Part shown: positions 55,333 to 64,000 of the stretch, in pieces
Layout: each line of letters begins with the position of its first letter
How positions within the stretch are numbered: position 1 is the first letter of the stretch
Assembly: GCF_019059575.1 (NCBI RefSeq)
Contig: NW_024881599.1
Coordinates: forward strand, 434,001 to 498,000
DNA length: 64,000 bases
DNA from: Amphibalanus amphitrite
Taxonomy: Eukaryota > Arthropoda > Thecostraca > Balanomorpha > Balanidae
Direction: 5' to 3'
The notes under the pieces: model-generated
Told to the model about the DNA's origin: nothing
Databases searched by the model: none
Seen by the model: the letters and a program-made list of their open reading frames with translations, nothing else
Program-made: the position numbers and the translations under genes

Positions 55333-56778
55333 CCCGGCAGGCGGTGGGCCTACCAGCCACCTTCCGCGCGGTGGGGGGGGGGGGCATTTTTTTGCCCCCC
55401 CCCCGTATCTCCGAAACTACTGGACGGATCCGGAAAATTCAAACGGCGTTCGATAGCCCTTTCAAATTTGTCGAAGGAAACCAAATTTCATTGACCTCGG
55501 GGTCACCGATGACGTCACAGGTCAGGTCAAAGATAAATTAGCGGCCCTGGTGGCGCAGTCGGTTAAGGCGTCGACCCGCGGTGCGGGCGGTGCCGGATTC
55601 GGGTTCGATTCCCGGTTCCGCCCGTTCCGCGGGCGTCGTCCCCGGCTGTGTCACCAGGTGTGGGGTAGGCTCCCACTTCAGCCGTAGCCTGGGGGGGGGG
55701 GGGGGTAATGAGGGCCGGGAGGAGGAGGAGCCCTCCTGTAATTGGGACGATCAGTGCCCGTTGGAGGGAGGCCAGAATAAAAAAAAAATGTTTCACCGTT
55801 CACGGGGCTTCTAGGGAAAGCGCTATAACACAGAGTAAAACGCATTTTGTCGAAAATCAGCGATAAGGCGTCAGTTGTCTAGTACATATGTTGCTATTAG
55901 AAGTCACCGGTCATACCAGGTCATGTCACAGGTCAGGTCACCAAAGGTCACCAAGGGTCACCACATGAGCCCAACTTTACTAAGGTTATGCGATGCATGT
56001 TTTATGGCCAGTTTTTCATTTCCAACTCAATAGTGTTGGTTATAAGACCATCAGGTACGGTTTAGGTCACTTTCTGGTGGAGGTCAGGTCAAGATCAGGT
56101 AAAAAAGGTCAAATTTCAAAGTTGATATTTTTGCATAAAATGGGTATCAATTCGATGCAGCTCGTCACTGGGAGTCTAATGGTGGTGTTTGTTTTGCGCT
56201 ACGAGGTTTAGAATTGCTAAAAATTGAGTTTGAAAATTTGACGTCATCAATTTTGAACAGTTTTTTCGCTATAACTTGGCCAAAAAAAAAGAGGTATCGA
56301 TCTCAAATTTGGTATGTAGATAGAAGACGGTAGGGACTATCACATATATTCCGGTTTTTTCGAAATTCTAAAAACTTTTTGGATTTTTTTTGCTATTATA
56401 TTCAAAAAATCTATTTTTTTGATTTTTGGGGGTCAAAATCCAAAAAATTCGAAAAACCGAAATAGCAGTTTTGTAGCCCTTTTTATTCCACACCTTTGAT
56501 ATTCGAAACATTTTTCTGTATCTCTAAAGCTGTAGGCCTGACAGCTCGTCCCGCGAAACCTTTTTTTGGGTCGAAAATGACAAAAATGACGTCACTCTGA
56601 CGTCATTAGCGGCCAACCTATCATAACCTTTGGAAAAAATTTTGGTCACCATGTGCGCTAGCTGCTCCCGGGAGGGTACTGAAAGTTTGGTGACGATCGG
56701 CGCAGCGGTTCTCGAGATATATTGAAAAAACTAAAGGGGAGGGGGGCAAAAAAATGCCCCCCCCAACCGCCTGGAAGG
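55333..56778. mobile_element. TTAA element, CAGGCGGTGGG-end family, copy 2, with SINE insertion
   Basis: Inverted copy of 10472-11671 bounded by TTAA 55329-55332 and 56779-56782. Ends CCCGGCAGGCGGTGGGCC and AACCGCCTGGAAGG. The hairpin is a GCATTTTTTTGC loop in G/C tracts. Alignment with the first copy is interrupted only by the SINE at 55541-55788. Confidence 0.87.
55541..55788 (+). repeat. tRNA-derived SINE of a second family
   Basis: The head is GCGGCCCTGGTGGCGCAGTC, then GGTTAAGGCG (A-box), with B-box GGGTTCGATTCCC at about 55602. A body of about 150 bp and an A-rich tail AATAAAAAAAAAA follow. The orthologous position in the element at 10472-11671 is uninterrupted (near 11476), which defines the insertion. 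It differs from the SINE at 5449 and 20343. Confidence 0.85.
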
Positions 56779-56782
56779 TTAA

Positions 56783-57810
56783 AGTGTTTTCTATGCAAGG
56801 AAACTGCAAAACTTGTGATCCTCTGCGAGGAAACTGCTAAATATGGTCATTTCGGGTGCTGTGGCAGAAAAGTGCCCCAAATGCCCCCCCCCCCTTCCCC
56901 GCCTCCTGGATCCTCCGGTTGGCATGCACTGTGCGAGACGGGTGATTTTGTTTCATGATTGCAGAAGACCTTTCACATGTAATTTAAATCGGAATGTTTT
57001 CTTAAGGCGTTTACTTTGCATGACTTTAATTGGATGGAAACCAATGTGTTGCAACACACGACAATGGCTTTATAAAGAATATATGTTGATGTTGGTAACG
57101 TTTCAGAATCAGTCACAGTGAATTCATGGTTTCCATTTAGGTTAGCTTAGACTCCTCCAATCCAGAGGCCTGGATTATGCTTGATCTTATGATATAGATG
57201 CATATAGATGCATACATTTCTATTAAATGTGTGTATTTAAATTGGGTGTTATTCAAAATTTTCCCAATGTACCCATTCCTAGCAAACATATTCAGGAGTT
57301 TTCACGGTGCAGAGAGGCTAAACAACCTAAAACATATCAATCTTTTCCTAGTAATAAGTTACAATTATCCAGCGTTCTTACTTTCTCTGAGCTCTCTGAC
57401 TGGTTTGACATATTAAGCTTTCTCTTCTTTCACTTCGATACTGAGCTAATCTCCGCTGGAGACTTCATCCCATATTCGAATAGACAGCTTCGCTACTTAA
57501 CGCAACGAAGCAAAATAAATGAGACAAGATTCAACCAAGCAGCTAACTGGCTAAGCAGCGGGCAGGCGAGAAAACTGTTCGTATTAAACGAGCAACTCAA
57601 GAAGAGTCTTAGCCATATCACTGTTACCAAATTGCTGTAGACCTAAGACAAATGATCACTCCAAAGTCAGCAAAATACTATCTTTCACTTTACATGTCAT
57701 TTACCCTGCATACGTCATTCGTCACGGCATGACTCTGTCCACAACCAAGCTATTATAAACAGCCCCCCCATTCCACAACTAACCATAATAAACAAGGCCT
57801 GCAGTCACCC
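56783..57810. other. Gene-free stretch with one unexplained open frame
   Basis: The plus frame 57227-57640 (137 codons) reads through with a balanced composition and charged/helical C-terminal residues (YSNRQLRYLTQRSKINETRF). It has no signal peptide, recognisable domain or clear promoter. It may be a fragment of a mobile-element protein or chance; I do not call it a gene. Confidence 0.3.
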
Positions 57811-57818
57811 TATATAAG
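57811..57818 (+). promoter_or_regulatory. TATA box of fibrinogen-related gene 1
   Basis: TATATAAG follows a segment (ACAACTAACCATAATAAACA, 57776) conserved upstream of the second gene at about 61040. Transcription would start near 57841, leaving a 190-nt leader before ATG 58030. In the second gene the same position reads TGTTACAT. Confidence 0.6.
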
Positions 57819-58029
57819 CAGAGGGCCTTCAGTGGGCCCTGCAGACTGCAGTGGCAGTGCCGACAGCAGCAGAGTTGAAAGACTGACCCACGCTGCTGAG
57901 GAGTGGGTACTGCAGGACTCCCTAGTCGCGCTCCAGCTACCCTGGTAGCAGTCTGTGACCCAGGTGGGTCTGCGTTTCAGTGCGTCCGTCAGAGATCTGT
58001 GCTCGCAGCAGCACTATCCAGTGACCGCC

Positions 58030-59151
58030 ATGGGAGTGGCCAGTCGCGCCACGGCCGGCGGCCTCCTCTGGCTACTGGTGCTGGCCGCGGGAGCGACATC
58101 CACACCGGACAGCTCGCCCGCTCCGCAGACGATGTCCTCGACCGAGCAGCTGTCGGCTTCTGAGCAGCTGTCGCAGCTGCTGGATGCCGCCGTGCAGCGC
58201 GTGCTGGAGAGGCGGGCAGCTGCAGCGGGCAGCAGCCAGCTGGAGCAGCTGCAGCATCGGCTGGATCTGCTGGAGCTGCGGGCGGCAGCCGGTCAGTGTC
58301 AGGCGCCCTGGAAGCCGGTCAGGAGTGAGCTGGTCGGAGGAGCGTGCGAGGAAAAGTCGGAGACGCAACACGACCTGAAGACGGTCCAGGAGGCAGACCC
58401 GGAGCCGACGGAGCCGCCGGAGCCGGAGCCAGAGCCGGAGTCACTGCCGGAGTGTGACCAGTCCCCCAGTCCCCTGCCAGCGTACCAGGCTCCCCACCAG
58501 CGGCCGGAGAAGCTCGCCTGCGCCCGCTCCTGTCTGCAGCTGCGGGACCAGGGCGGCGCGCCTCAGGACGGCGTCTACTGGTTCACCGGGATGCCGGTGC
58601 CGGTGCTGTGCGACTTCAGCCACGACGGCGGCGGCTGGACGCTGCTGCTGACGGCCAAATCCCGCGACGGCTGGAACCTGCTCAGTGTGCGCGGCCGGCG
58701 GGAGCGCTCTCCGTCTCTGGACGACAACTACTCGATCCTGCGGCACGCCAATGCCATCCGAGACCTGGGCAACGGCACCCGGTTCGCCTACCGGATCGAG
58801 ACGCAGGCGGAGAAGGGCCGCCAGCGCTGGGGCGGCGTCTGGGTGGCTCCGCGACGCTACAGCTTCATGGCAGAACACCCGGACCAAACGGAGGTGATAT
58901 GTGTCAGGAAGTTTGACAAGTGGGTGTACAAGAGCAACGGCATTAATAAGCGCATGCCCTGGCTGAACATGCGTGATGCTGATGCAGGAAGCAGCTCAGT
59001 AGTGCTTACCACAAATATCGGGCCCCGTAACGGCTGGGGTTCTTTGCTGTATGACGAAGGATCTACCAGCTATCACCACAGTCCCTGGAGCCACAAAGAT
59101 GCTACCAACTCGGGCAAAGTTCTCTATTGGATGAGGGAGGAATTTATGTGA
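58030..59151 (+). CDS. Fibrinogen-related secreted protein (FReD-like), tandem copy 1
   Basis: 373 residues in one exon. I start at ATG 58030 because it begins a signal peptide (MGVASRATAGGLLWLLVLAA) shared with copy 2; the frame is open 25 codons upstream. Order of parts: a Ser/Gln/Glu-rich helix likely to form a coiled coil (about residues 40-92), a Pro-Glu repeat linker (about 130-150), then a C-terminal fibrinogen-like domain from about residue 165. That domain has CARSCLQLRDQGG, DGVYWFTGMPVPVLCDFSHD, GGGWTLLLTAKSRDGWNLL, SPSLDDNYSILRHANAIRDL and GRQRWGGVWVAP, ending SYHHSPWSHKDATNSGKVLY. The N-terminal FReD subdomain is standard; the C-terminal half lacks the usual NLNG...C signature, so it is an atypical FReD. 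Oligomeric carbohydrate-binding lectin for innate immunity or matrix is inferred from the family. AATAAA lies at 59247. Confidence 0.82.
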   Translation: MGVASRATAGGLLWLLVLAAGATSTPDSSPAPQTMSSTEQLSASEQLSQLLDAAVQRVLERRAAAAGSSQLEQLQHRLDLLELRAAAGQCQAPWKPVRSELVGGACEEKSETQHDLKTVQEADPEPTEPPEPEPEPESLPECDQSPSPLPAYQAPHQRPEKLACARSCLQLRDQGGAPQDGVYWFTGMPVPVLCDFSHDGGGWTLLLTAKSRDGWNLLSVRGRRERSPSLDDNYSILRHANAIRDLGNGTRFAYRIETQAEKGRQRWGGVWVAPRRYSFMAEHPDQTEVICVRKFDKWVYKSNGINKRMPWLNMRDADAGSSSVVLTTNIGPRNGWGSLLYDEGSTSYHHSPWSHKDATNSGKVLYWMREEFM

Positions 59152-61318
59152 TTTTTCCTTTATCTGATGATGTCGGCTTATGAAGGAATGGGAAAAAGGT
59201 ATCCAGTTCACCTGTTTTTATTGCATAAATGGGTGAATTATGCTCTAATAAATATTTTCATTTAAAGACAATTTGTGCTTAAATAATTGTCGATGAGTTT
59301 CTAGCGTGTTTTGACTTGGCCCTGTCCCAGCCGAGGGCGATGGGCTATTACCCACGCCCTGACGTTTTTTTTCGTGATTGCTCGAAACGTGTGCGTACGC
59401 GATAAAAACCTGAAAGCAGGCATGCCTGACCTTTGATTCAAAGTAGGAATTCTGCCACCAACTGCATTCTCAGTTCACATCAAGTCACTGATCTTTGATT
59501 TAATACGTGAATCTCTGCACGGTTAGAAAATGTCCCGCTCGCTACTTCCTAATTCCCTCACTTCCAGGGAATCTTTCGCAGGGAAATGAAAATTACATGA
59601 AATTTCTAACCTCCTCAGTCCTCACAACTTGCGTCAACCGCAACCAGCGTCGTAATCAGAGCGGCCTCGACTTGACCTTGACCGGAGATCAAACCGCTCT
59701 TTTCCGAGAAGTATGTCACTCGGCGTGGCTTAGAATGGTGAATATCATGGTGCCAAAACTGTAGTTCTGTGATCATACATATTTGGTGAAGTCATTTGCT
59801 TAACAAGGAAGTAGGAACCGCTACTTCGGACCTTTGACCTGACCTTAGAGGTCACCACTTCACCTGAGACCATGAACTTGTGTAAAATCTCTGCGGCTGG
59901 TATCTTTGCACACGACCGTTTTCTGCTCTAACTCATTCAGGAGCTCGACGGCGATAACGATAACGATAGTCCAGCCAGTGCAGCGCTAACTCACGATGAA
60001 AAGTTAGCTATAAGTTATCAAATGTGTTGCATCATCCAGACTTTTGATAATACTATAAAATGATCTAATGAAAAATATTTGTCAGGGGTCTCGGGGCGCC
60101 CCTGCTATGGTGACGTCACTGATGTGACCTTGGCCGGTCAGCCGCGCCCAAGGCCGCGCCGGCCGGCGGCTGACCCGTGCGGGCAGTTGGAATACAGCGA
60201 CCGAGGTGAACGCGTGTGTGAGCTGGCGACGACCAGGGGCCGTGACAATATTACTGGTATAAAACAAACAAGTACCCACAAAGTGATAGCCTAGGTATGA
60301 AAAATGTGGAAAGTGTAAAGAAGAAGATGAAACTGGAGAAGCTAGCGGCATAGACGCGTCAGCTGGGCTGGGTGTTCTTTGCTCTCAAACATGTGCTCAA
60401 AACAGTTCAGAAATCGAAACCCGTCCATTGCTTGTTCTGTGTATTCGCTAATTTCATTCACATACGGTATATACGTTGCTAAACATATTGAAGGCGGTCT
60501 TGCGGCCGGTGCATGTAACACACATGAAGGAGAAATAGGTGTGTGTGCTGGGGGGAGGGAGTAGAAAGCTGCTCCAAGGTTCCGAGGAAGAAACAACTGA
60601 TCACGAGCGGAAGGGATAGCTGCCCCCTCCCCCTATAACGCCGTTTAGCACTACATGTAGGGGTTTGTGGGCAATGGGCATGTCTGTTTCGCCGCGCGTA
60701 GCGCACATCCCACCACGAGCTCGTCCCATCGTCCCCTTCAGCCGTTCCATCCCACCGTCCTGGTCCGCCCCATCCCATTCTATCTTCTTGTCCCAACGGC
60801 ACGTCTCTCCGTCCTGTCCCCCCCCCCCCCCCGTCCAATGTCAGCGTCCCAACTCTCCCGTCCGTCCGATTGACCTGTCCCACTGTATGTGTCCCACTGT
60901 ATGTGTCCCACTGTTCCATCCCACCGCCCAGCCGAACTGAATGTATATTGTATATCCGTAATCCACAGTCATTCAATGATTTCACATTCAGACGTTAAAA
61001 ATGGCTCGAATTCTATCATCAATATGTTAATGCTTACATACAACTAACCGTAATAAACAGGCCCCAGCTACCCTGTTACATGTGAGCATGGTGTCTTTAG
61101 TGCTGCCGTGCTATCAGTGTTATCAGTTGATTCGGTGCTATCGGCACTGGTGGCAATGCCGATAGCAGCACTGAGTTGAACGGCGGACCCGCACCACTAC
61201 CGGGTGAACTCCTTTGTCGCGGCTCCTGTGACGCTAGTGGCAGTCGGTGACCCAGACGTGTCTCCAACGACCTCGCTGCTGTCACCAAGGAGCTGTATTC
61301 GAAGGTCCAGTGACCGCC
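59152..61318. other. Spacer between the fibrinogen-related genes
   Basis: Contains an AGGTCA-bearing remnant of a TTAA element (about 59660-59880). A GC palindrome around GGCCGCGCCGGCCGGCGGC lies near 60150. A C-tract at 60821-60834 lies within (TGTCCCACTGTA)n-like repeats. From 61040 the sequence is the duplicated promoter and leader of copy 2. No additional gene was recognised. Confidence 0.45.
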
Positions 61319-62479
61319 ATGGGAGTGGCCAGTCGCGCCACGGCCGGTGTCCTCCTCCGGCTACTGGTGCTGGCCGCAGGAGTGACATCCACACCGGACA
61401 GCTCGCCCGCTCCGCAGACGATGTCCTCGACCGAGCAGCTGTCCTCGACCGAGCAGCCGCCGGCCGCTGAGCAGCTGTCGGCGGCTGAGCAGCTGTCGCA
61501 GCTGGTGGAGGCATCCGTGCAGCGCGTGCTGGAGAGGCGGGCAGCTGCAGCGGACAGCAGCCAGCTGGAGCAGCTGCAGCATCGGCTGGATCTGCTGGAG
61601 CTGCGGGCGGCAGCCGGTCAGTGTCAGGCGCCCTGGAAGCCGGTCAGGAGTGAGCTGGTCGGAGGAGCGTGCGAAGAAAAGTCGGAGATGCAACACGACC
61701 TGAAGACAGTCCAGGAGGCAGACCCGGAGCCGACGGAGCAGCCGGAGCCGGAGCCGGAGCCGGAGCTGGAGTCGCCGCCGGAGTGTGACCAGTCCCCCAG
61801 TCCCCTGTCAGCGTACCAGGCTCCCCACCAGCGGCCGGAGAAGCTCGCCTGCGCCCGCTCCTGTCTGCAGCTGCGGGACCAGGGCGGCGCGCCTCAGGAC
61901 GGCGTCTACTGGTTCACCGGGATGCCGGTGCCGGTGCTGTGCGACTTCAGCCACGACGGCGGCGGCTGGACGCTGCTGCTGACGGCCAAATCCCGCGACG
62001 GCTGGAACCTGCTCAGTGTGCGCGGCCGGCGGGAGCGCTCTCCGTCTCTGGACGACAACTACTCGATCCTGCGGCACGCCAATGCCATCCGAGACCTGGG
62101 CAACGGCACCCGGTTCGCCTACCGGATCGAGACGCAGGCGGAGAAGGGCCGCCAGCGCTGGGGCGGCGTCTGGGTGGCTCCTCGACGCTACAGCTTCATG
62201 GCAGAGCACCCGGACCAAACGGAGGTGATATGCGTCAGGAAGTTTGACAAGTGGGTGTACAAGAGCACGGGCATTAATAAGCGCATGCCTTGGCTGCACA
62301 TGCTAAACGCTGATGTTGGAAATAGCCCGACAGTGCTTACCACAAATAAGCCCGGTTACGGCTGGGGCATTCTGCTGTATGATGAAGGCACTACCAGCTA
62401 CCACCACAGTCCCTGGAGCCACAAAGATGCTACCAACTCGGGCAAAGTTCTCTATTGGATGAGGGAGGAATTTCTGTGA
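61319..62479 (+). CDS. Fibrinogen-related secreted protein (FReD-like), tandem copy 2
   Basis: 386 residues, same architecture as copy 1: signal peptide MGVASRATAGVLLRLLVLAA, coiled-coil-like helix, Pro-Glu linker (EQPEPEPEPELESPPEC) and atypical fibrinogen-like domain. It carries a 13-residue longer N-terminal helix, from repeated STEQ/AAEQLS units. About 370 bp of the domain (61808-62180) appear identical to copy 1 (58479-58850), including silent positions. The following segment differs mainly by amino-acid changes (HMLNADVGNSPTVLTTNKPG against NMRDADAGSSSVVLTTNIGP). The TATA box of copy 1 is not conserved upstream, so expression may differ. No standard polyadenylation hexamer was found shortly after the stop. 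Confidence 0.82.
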   Translation: MGVASRATAGVLLRLLVLAAGVTSTPDSSPAPQTMSSTEQLSSTEQPPAAEQLSAAEQLSQLVEASVQRVLERRAAAADSSQLEQLQHRLDLLELRAAAGQCQAPWKPVRSELVGGACEEKSEMQHDLKTVQEADPEPTEQPEPEPEPELESPPECDQSPSPLSAYQAPHQRPEKLACARSCLQLRDQGGAPQDGVYWFTGMPVPVLCDFSHDGGGWTLLLTAKSRDGWNLLSVRGRRERSPSLDDNYSILRHANAIRDLGNGTRFAYRIETQAEKGRQRWGGVWVAPRRYSFMAEHPDQTEVICVRKFDKWVYKSTGINKRMPWLHMLNADVGNSPTVLTTNKPGYGWGILLYDEGTTSYHHSPWSHKDATNSGKVLYWMREEFL

Positions 62480-63639
62480 TACTTTTCTGCGAAGGAGCCT
62501 ATAGGTATCTATTTGAGTGCATTGGACACAGGTATCCAGTTCGTCTGTTTTTATCCTAACCGGCAGAATTATGGTATAGCTTTCGGTTTGACTGATACCT
62601 ACATTAATGGATACAGGATAAAGCTCTGCTGAAGTCCTGTTATTGATTATTTCCTCTAGAGAAATAATCAGACTCCTAGAGTAAGTAATATGTTTTCAAT
62701 GGATTTTCAGTTAAGTTTGGAATTATGCTGTCGAATAATATTACGTTTACACTGAATGTTTATAACACAAATCAAGAAGATGAAAATTAGGCATACTAAA
62801 TGCATGAAGCATAAAAACAAGACGATGGAACTGTTGAGCTTGATCACGTTGTGAACAGTGATCACCGCCTCTGTACATGCTCGATATGTGCGTTTTTCTT
62901 TAGATTCAAGCTTGAGGCAAGAAGCGGTTGTGTACTTTCACACGAGCAATGCGAAAACAAAGTTCTTAAGCTCATTTTTCAATGCTATGAATGAAAACGC
63001 GTCCGCTTCTCGTTCTTTGTTTTCATTATGCACATTCTTTATTTATCGCCGGCGGTTTCTGCGGTAAGGGCACATACGACATGAGCCGTTCGGTAGGATA
63101 GTGGGAGTGCAGGCTGGGGCTGAGGACATGGACGGCGCCACCGTGGTTCAGTGGGGGCAAGCTGCGCTCACTGACGCGAGACAGTGGGGGCAAGACGTTT
63201 TGCTGCCACTGAAGTTTCTCAAATTATGAACACGTCCATGTTCAAAAGCAGTCATAATATGGAAAGCAAAATTGATTCTTCTAAATAATGATTTTGAGAG
63301 TCATCTGTAAAGAGGAAATTTCGGTTGAGATATTCAGAAAATGGAGAATCTAATCATTTGGAAACTTGGTATTTCTTTATGATTGGGAGGCCAAAATGTT
63401 GGTCAGTAAAAATCGATGAAAGAGCACTTGCACCACCATTTGGAAACCATGACTATTTTCAAAACATGTCGGTTTTAGGGTTAATCTTTGCCCAGGTGGG
63501 GAGTAGAGGAGTGCGTTTTTGGCCACACTTACCAGTTTTATTTTTTGGGTGTAAAAAACATTGGTATAGCTACGTTTAGCATTTAGCTATTAGGTTTTAG
63601 CGCTTAGCATTACACCAATTTAGCATCGTGTATGAACTT
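62480..63639. other. Gene-free 3' stretch
   Basis: AT-rich downstream flank of the second fibrinogen-related gene. Two near-copies of AGTGGGGGCAAG at 63151 and 63184 were noted. No exon was recognised. Confidence 0.35.
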
Positions 63640-64000
63640 TTTATTTGCCCCAGGTCACAGAAAGTGACCCCAGATGACTGTGCCTCCCCAAAAATGTGAC
63701 CCTGCCATCCCCACAGATCATCTCGCAGAAGTTGGAAACTCGGGATATTGCATGAAGAATTCAGCACCAAAAATTTGTATATCGAAGAATTTTCATATAG
63801 GTGACCTTGACCTTTCAGGTCATCTTGTATTGTATTTGACGCGTGAGCGTCTCAACGAGAGAAACGCGATGTCGGTAGAATTAACGTATTACAAGCTTGA
63901 CGTCAAAAGTTATTGAAAAAACGTATTCCGCAAAAACGTCAAATTTTCAAATTTAAGAGGCTAGGCCGTTGACCCTAGGTCAAATTTAAGGACAATACTC
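63640..64000. mobile_element. Fragment of a TTAA-family AGGTCA element, cut by the window edge
   Basis: Contains AGGTCACAGAAAGTGACC, GTGACCTTGACCTTTCAGGT and the family motif TTTGACGCGTGAGCGTCTCA with AACGAGAGAAACGCG. The ends are not visible. Confidence 0.6.

Noticed and set aside
55541-55625. tRNA gene on the plus strand
   Set aside because: It has an A-box and B-box but is followed by a body and A-rich tail, and the insertion is absent from the sister element at 10472-11671; called a SINE.
57227-57640. 137-codon open frame as a gene
   Set aside because: No recognisable domain, signal peptide, promoter or splice context; mentioned only as an unexplained frame.
1-64000. Retroviral, LTR or Polinton-type elements
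   Set aside because: No long direct terminal repeats, polymerase, integrase or capsid-like frames were recognised; all bounded elements have DNA-transposon, foldback or SINE-like structure.

Overview
The window reads as eukaryotic, most likely arthropod and probably crustacean. The split genes have GT-AG introns. One gene is the arthropod form of Unc-76/FEZ. One promoter pairs a TATA box with a TCAGT-type initiator about 33 bp downstream. Two genes are tandem fibrinogen-related lectin genes. The species cannot be fixed from sequence alone. No prokaryotic, CRISPR, rRNA or functional tRNA features were seen, and no retrovirus, LTR or Polinton-like element was recognised.

Six protein-coding loci can be supported, most of them reconstructed from splice sites and reading-frame phase. 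(1) Unc-76/FEZ on the minus strand at 989-3251 is the 5' part only; it runs off the left edge. (2) A secreted aspartic-protease homologue on the plus strand at 15853-17620 has three coding exons plus a 5' UTR exon and promoter near 14827-14914; both catalytic motifs are altered. (3) An unrecognised Pro/Ala-rich protein lies on the minus strand at 36465-38658, with three exons in compatible phase. (4) A secreted, Arg-rich, Cys-motif protein lies on the minus strand at 45848-46774, in one exon. (5) A complete lysosomal-type beta-hexosaminidase lies on the minus strand at 50327-52843 in three exons, including short first and last exons. (6) Two tandem fibrinogen-related secreted proteins lie on the plus strand at 58030-59151 and 61319-62479. 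There is no operon-like organisation; the genes look functionally independent.

Most of the rest is DNA transposon, largely non-autonomous and deeply nested. The dominant material is a set of roughly 0.9-3 kb elements flanked by TTAA, with ends starting CCC or CC. They have a subterminal poly-G/poly-C hairpin and interiors packed with AGGTCA/TGACCT, TCAAGGTCA and TGACGTCA motifs. Copies lie at 4004-5175, 5180-5448, 5939-9096 (with 6064-7251 and 7256-8245 inside), 10472-11671, 11676-12594, 28869-29899, 31849-32744, 32749-33884 and 55333-56778, plus fragments. Several abut each other across a single shared TTAA. A second set of short TTAA-flanked MITEs with AAGG-type ends occurs at 13819, 19838, 39180, 43886, 44759, 48580 and 54584. 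hAT-like elements with 8-bp target duplications, a mariner-like element with a transposase remnant, foldback elements and tRNA-derived SINEs complete the picture.

Layout: Unc-76 and its CpG-rich start (1-3.6 kb); TTAA-element cluster (4-12.6 kb); tandem-repeat block, MITE and aspartic-protease gene (13-17.7 kb); repeats (18-36 kb) with a hAT > mariner > TTAA nest at 27.9-30.2 kb; Pro/Ala-rich gene (36.4-38.7 kb); foldback and triple-nested elements (39-45 kb); Arg-rich secreted gene (45.8-46.8 kb); hexosaminidase (50.3-52.8 kb); nested elements (53.6-56.8 kb); fibrinogen-related pair (57.8-62.5 kb); and an element fragment at the right edge.
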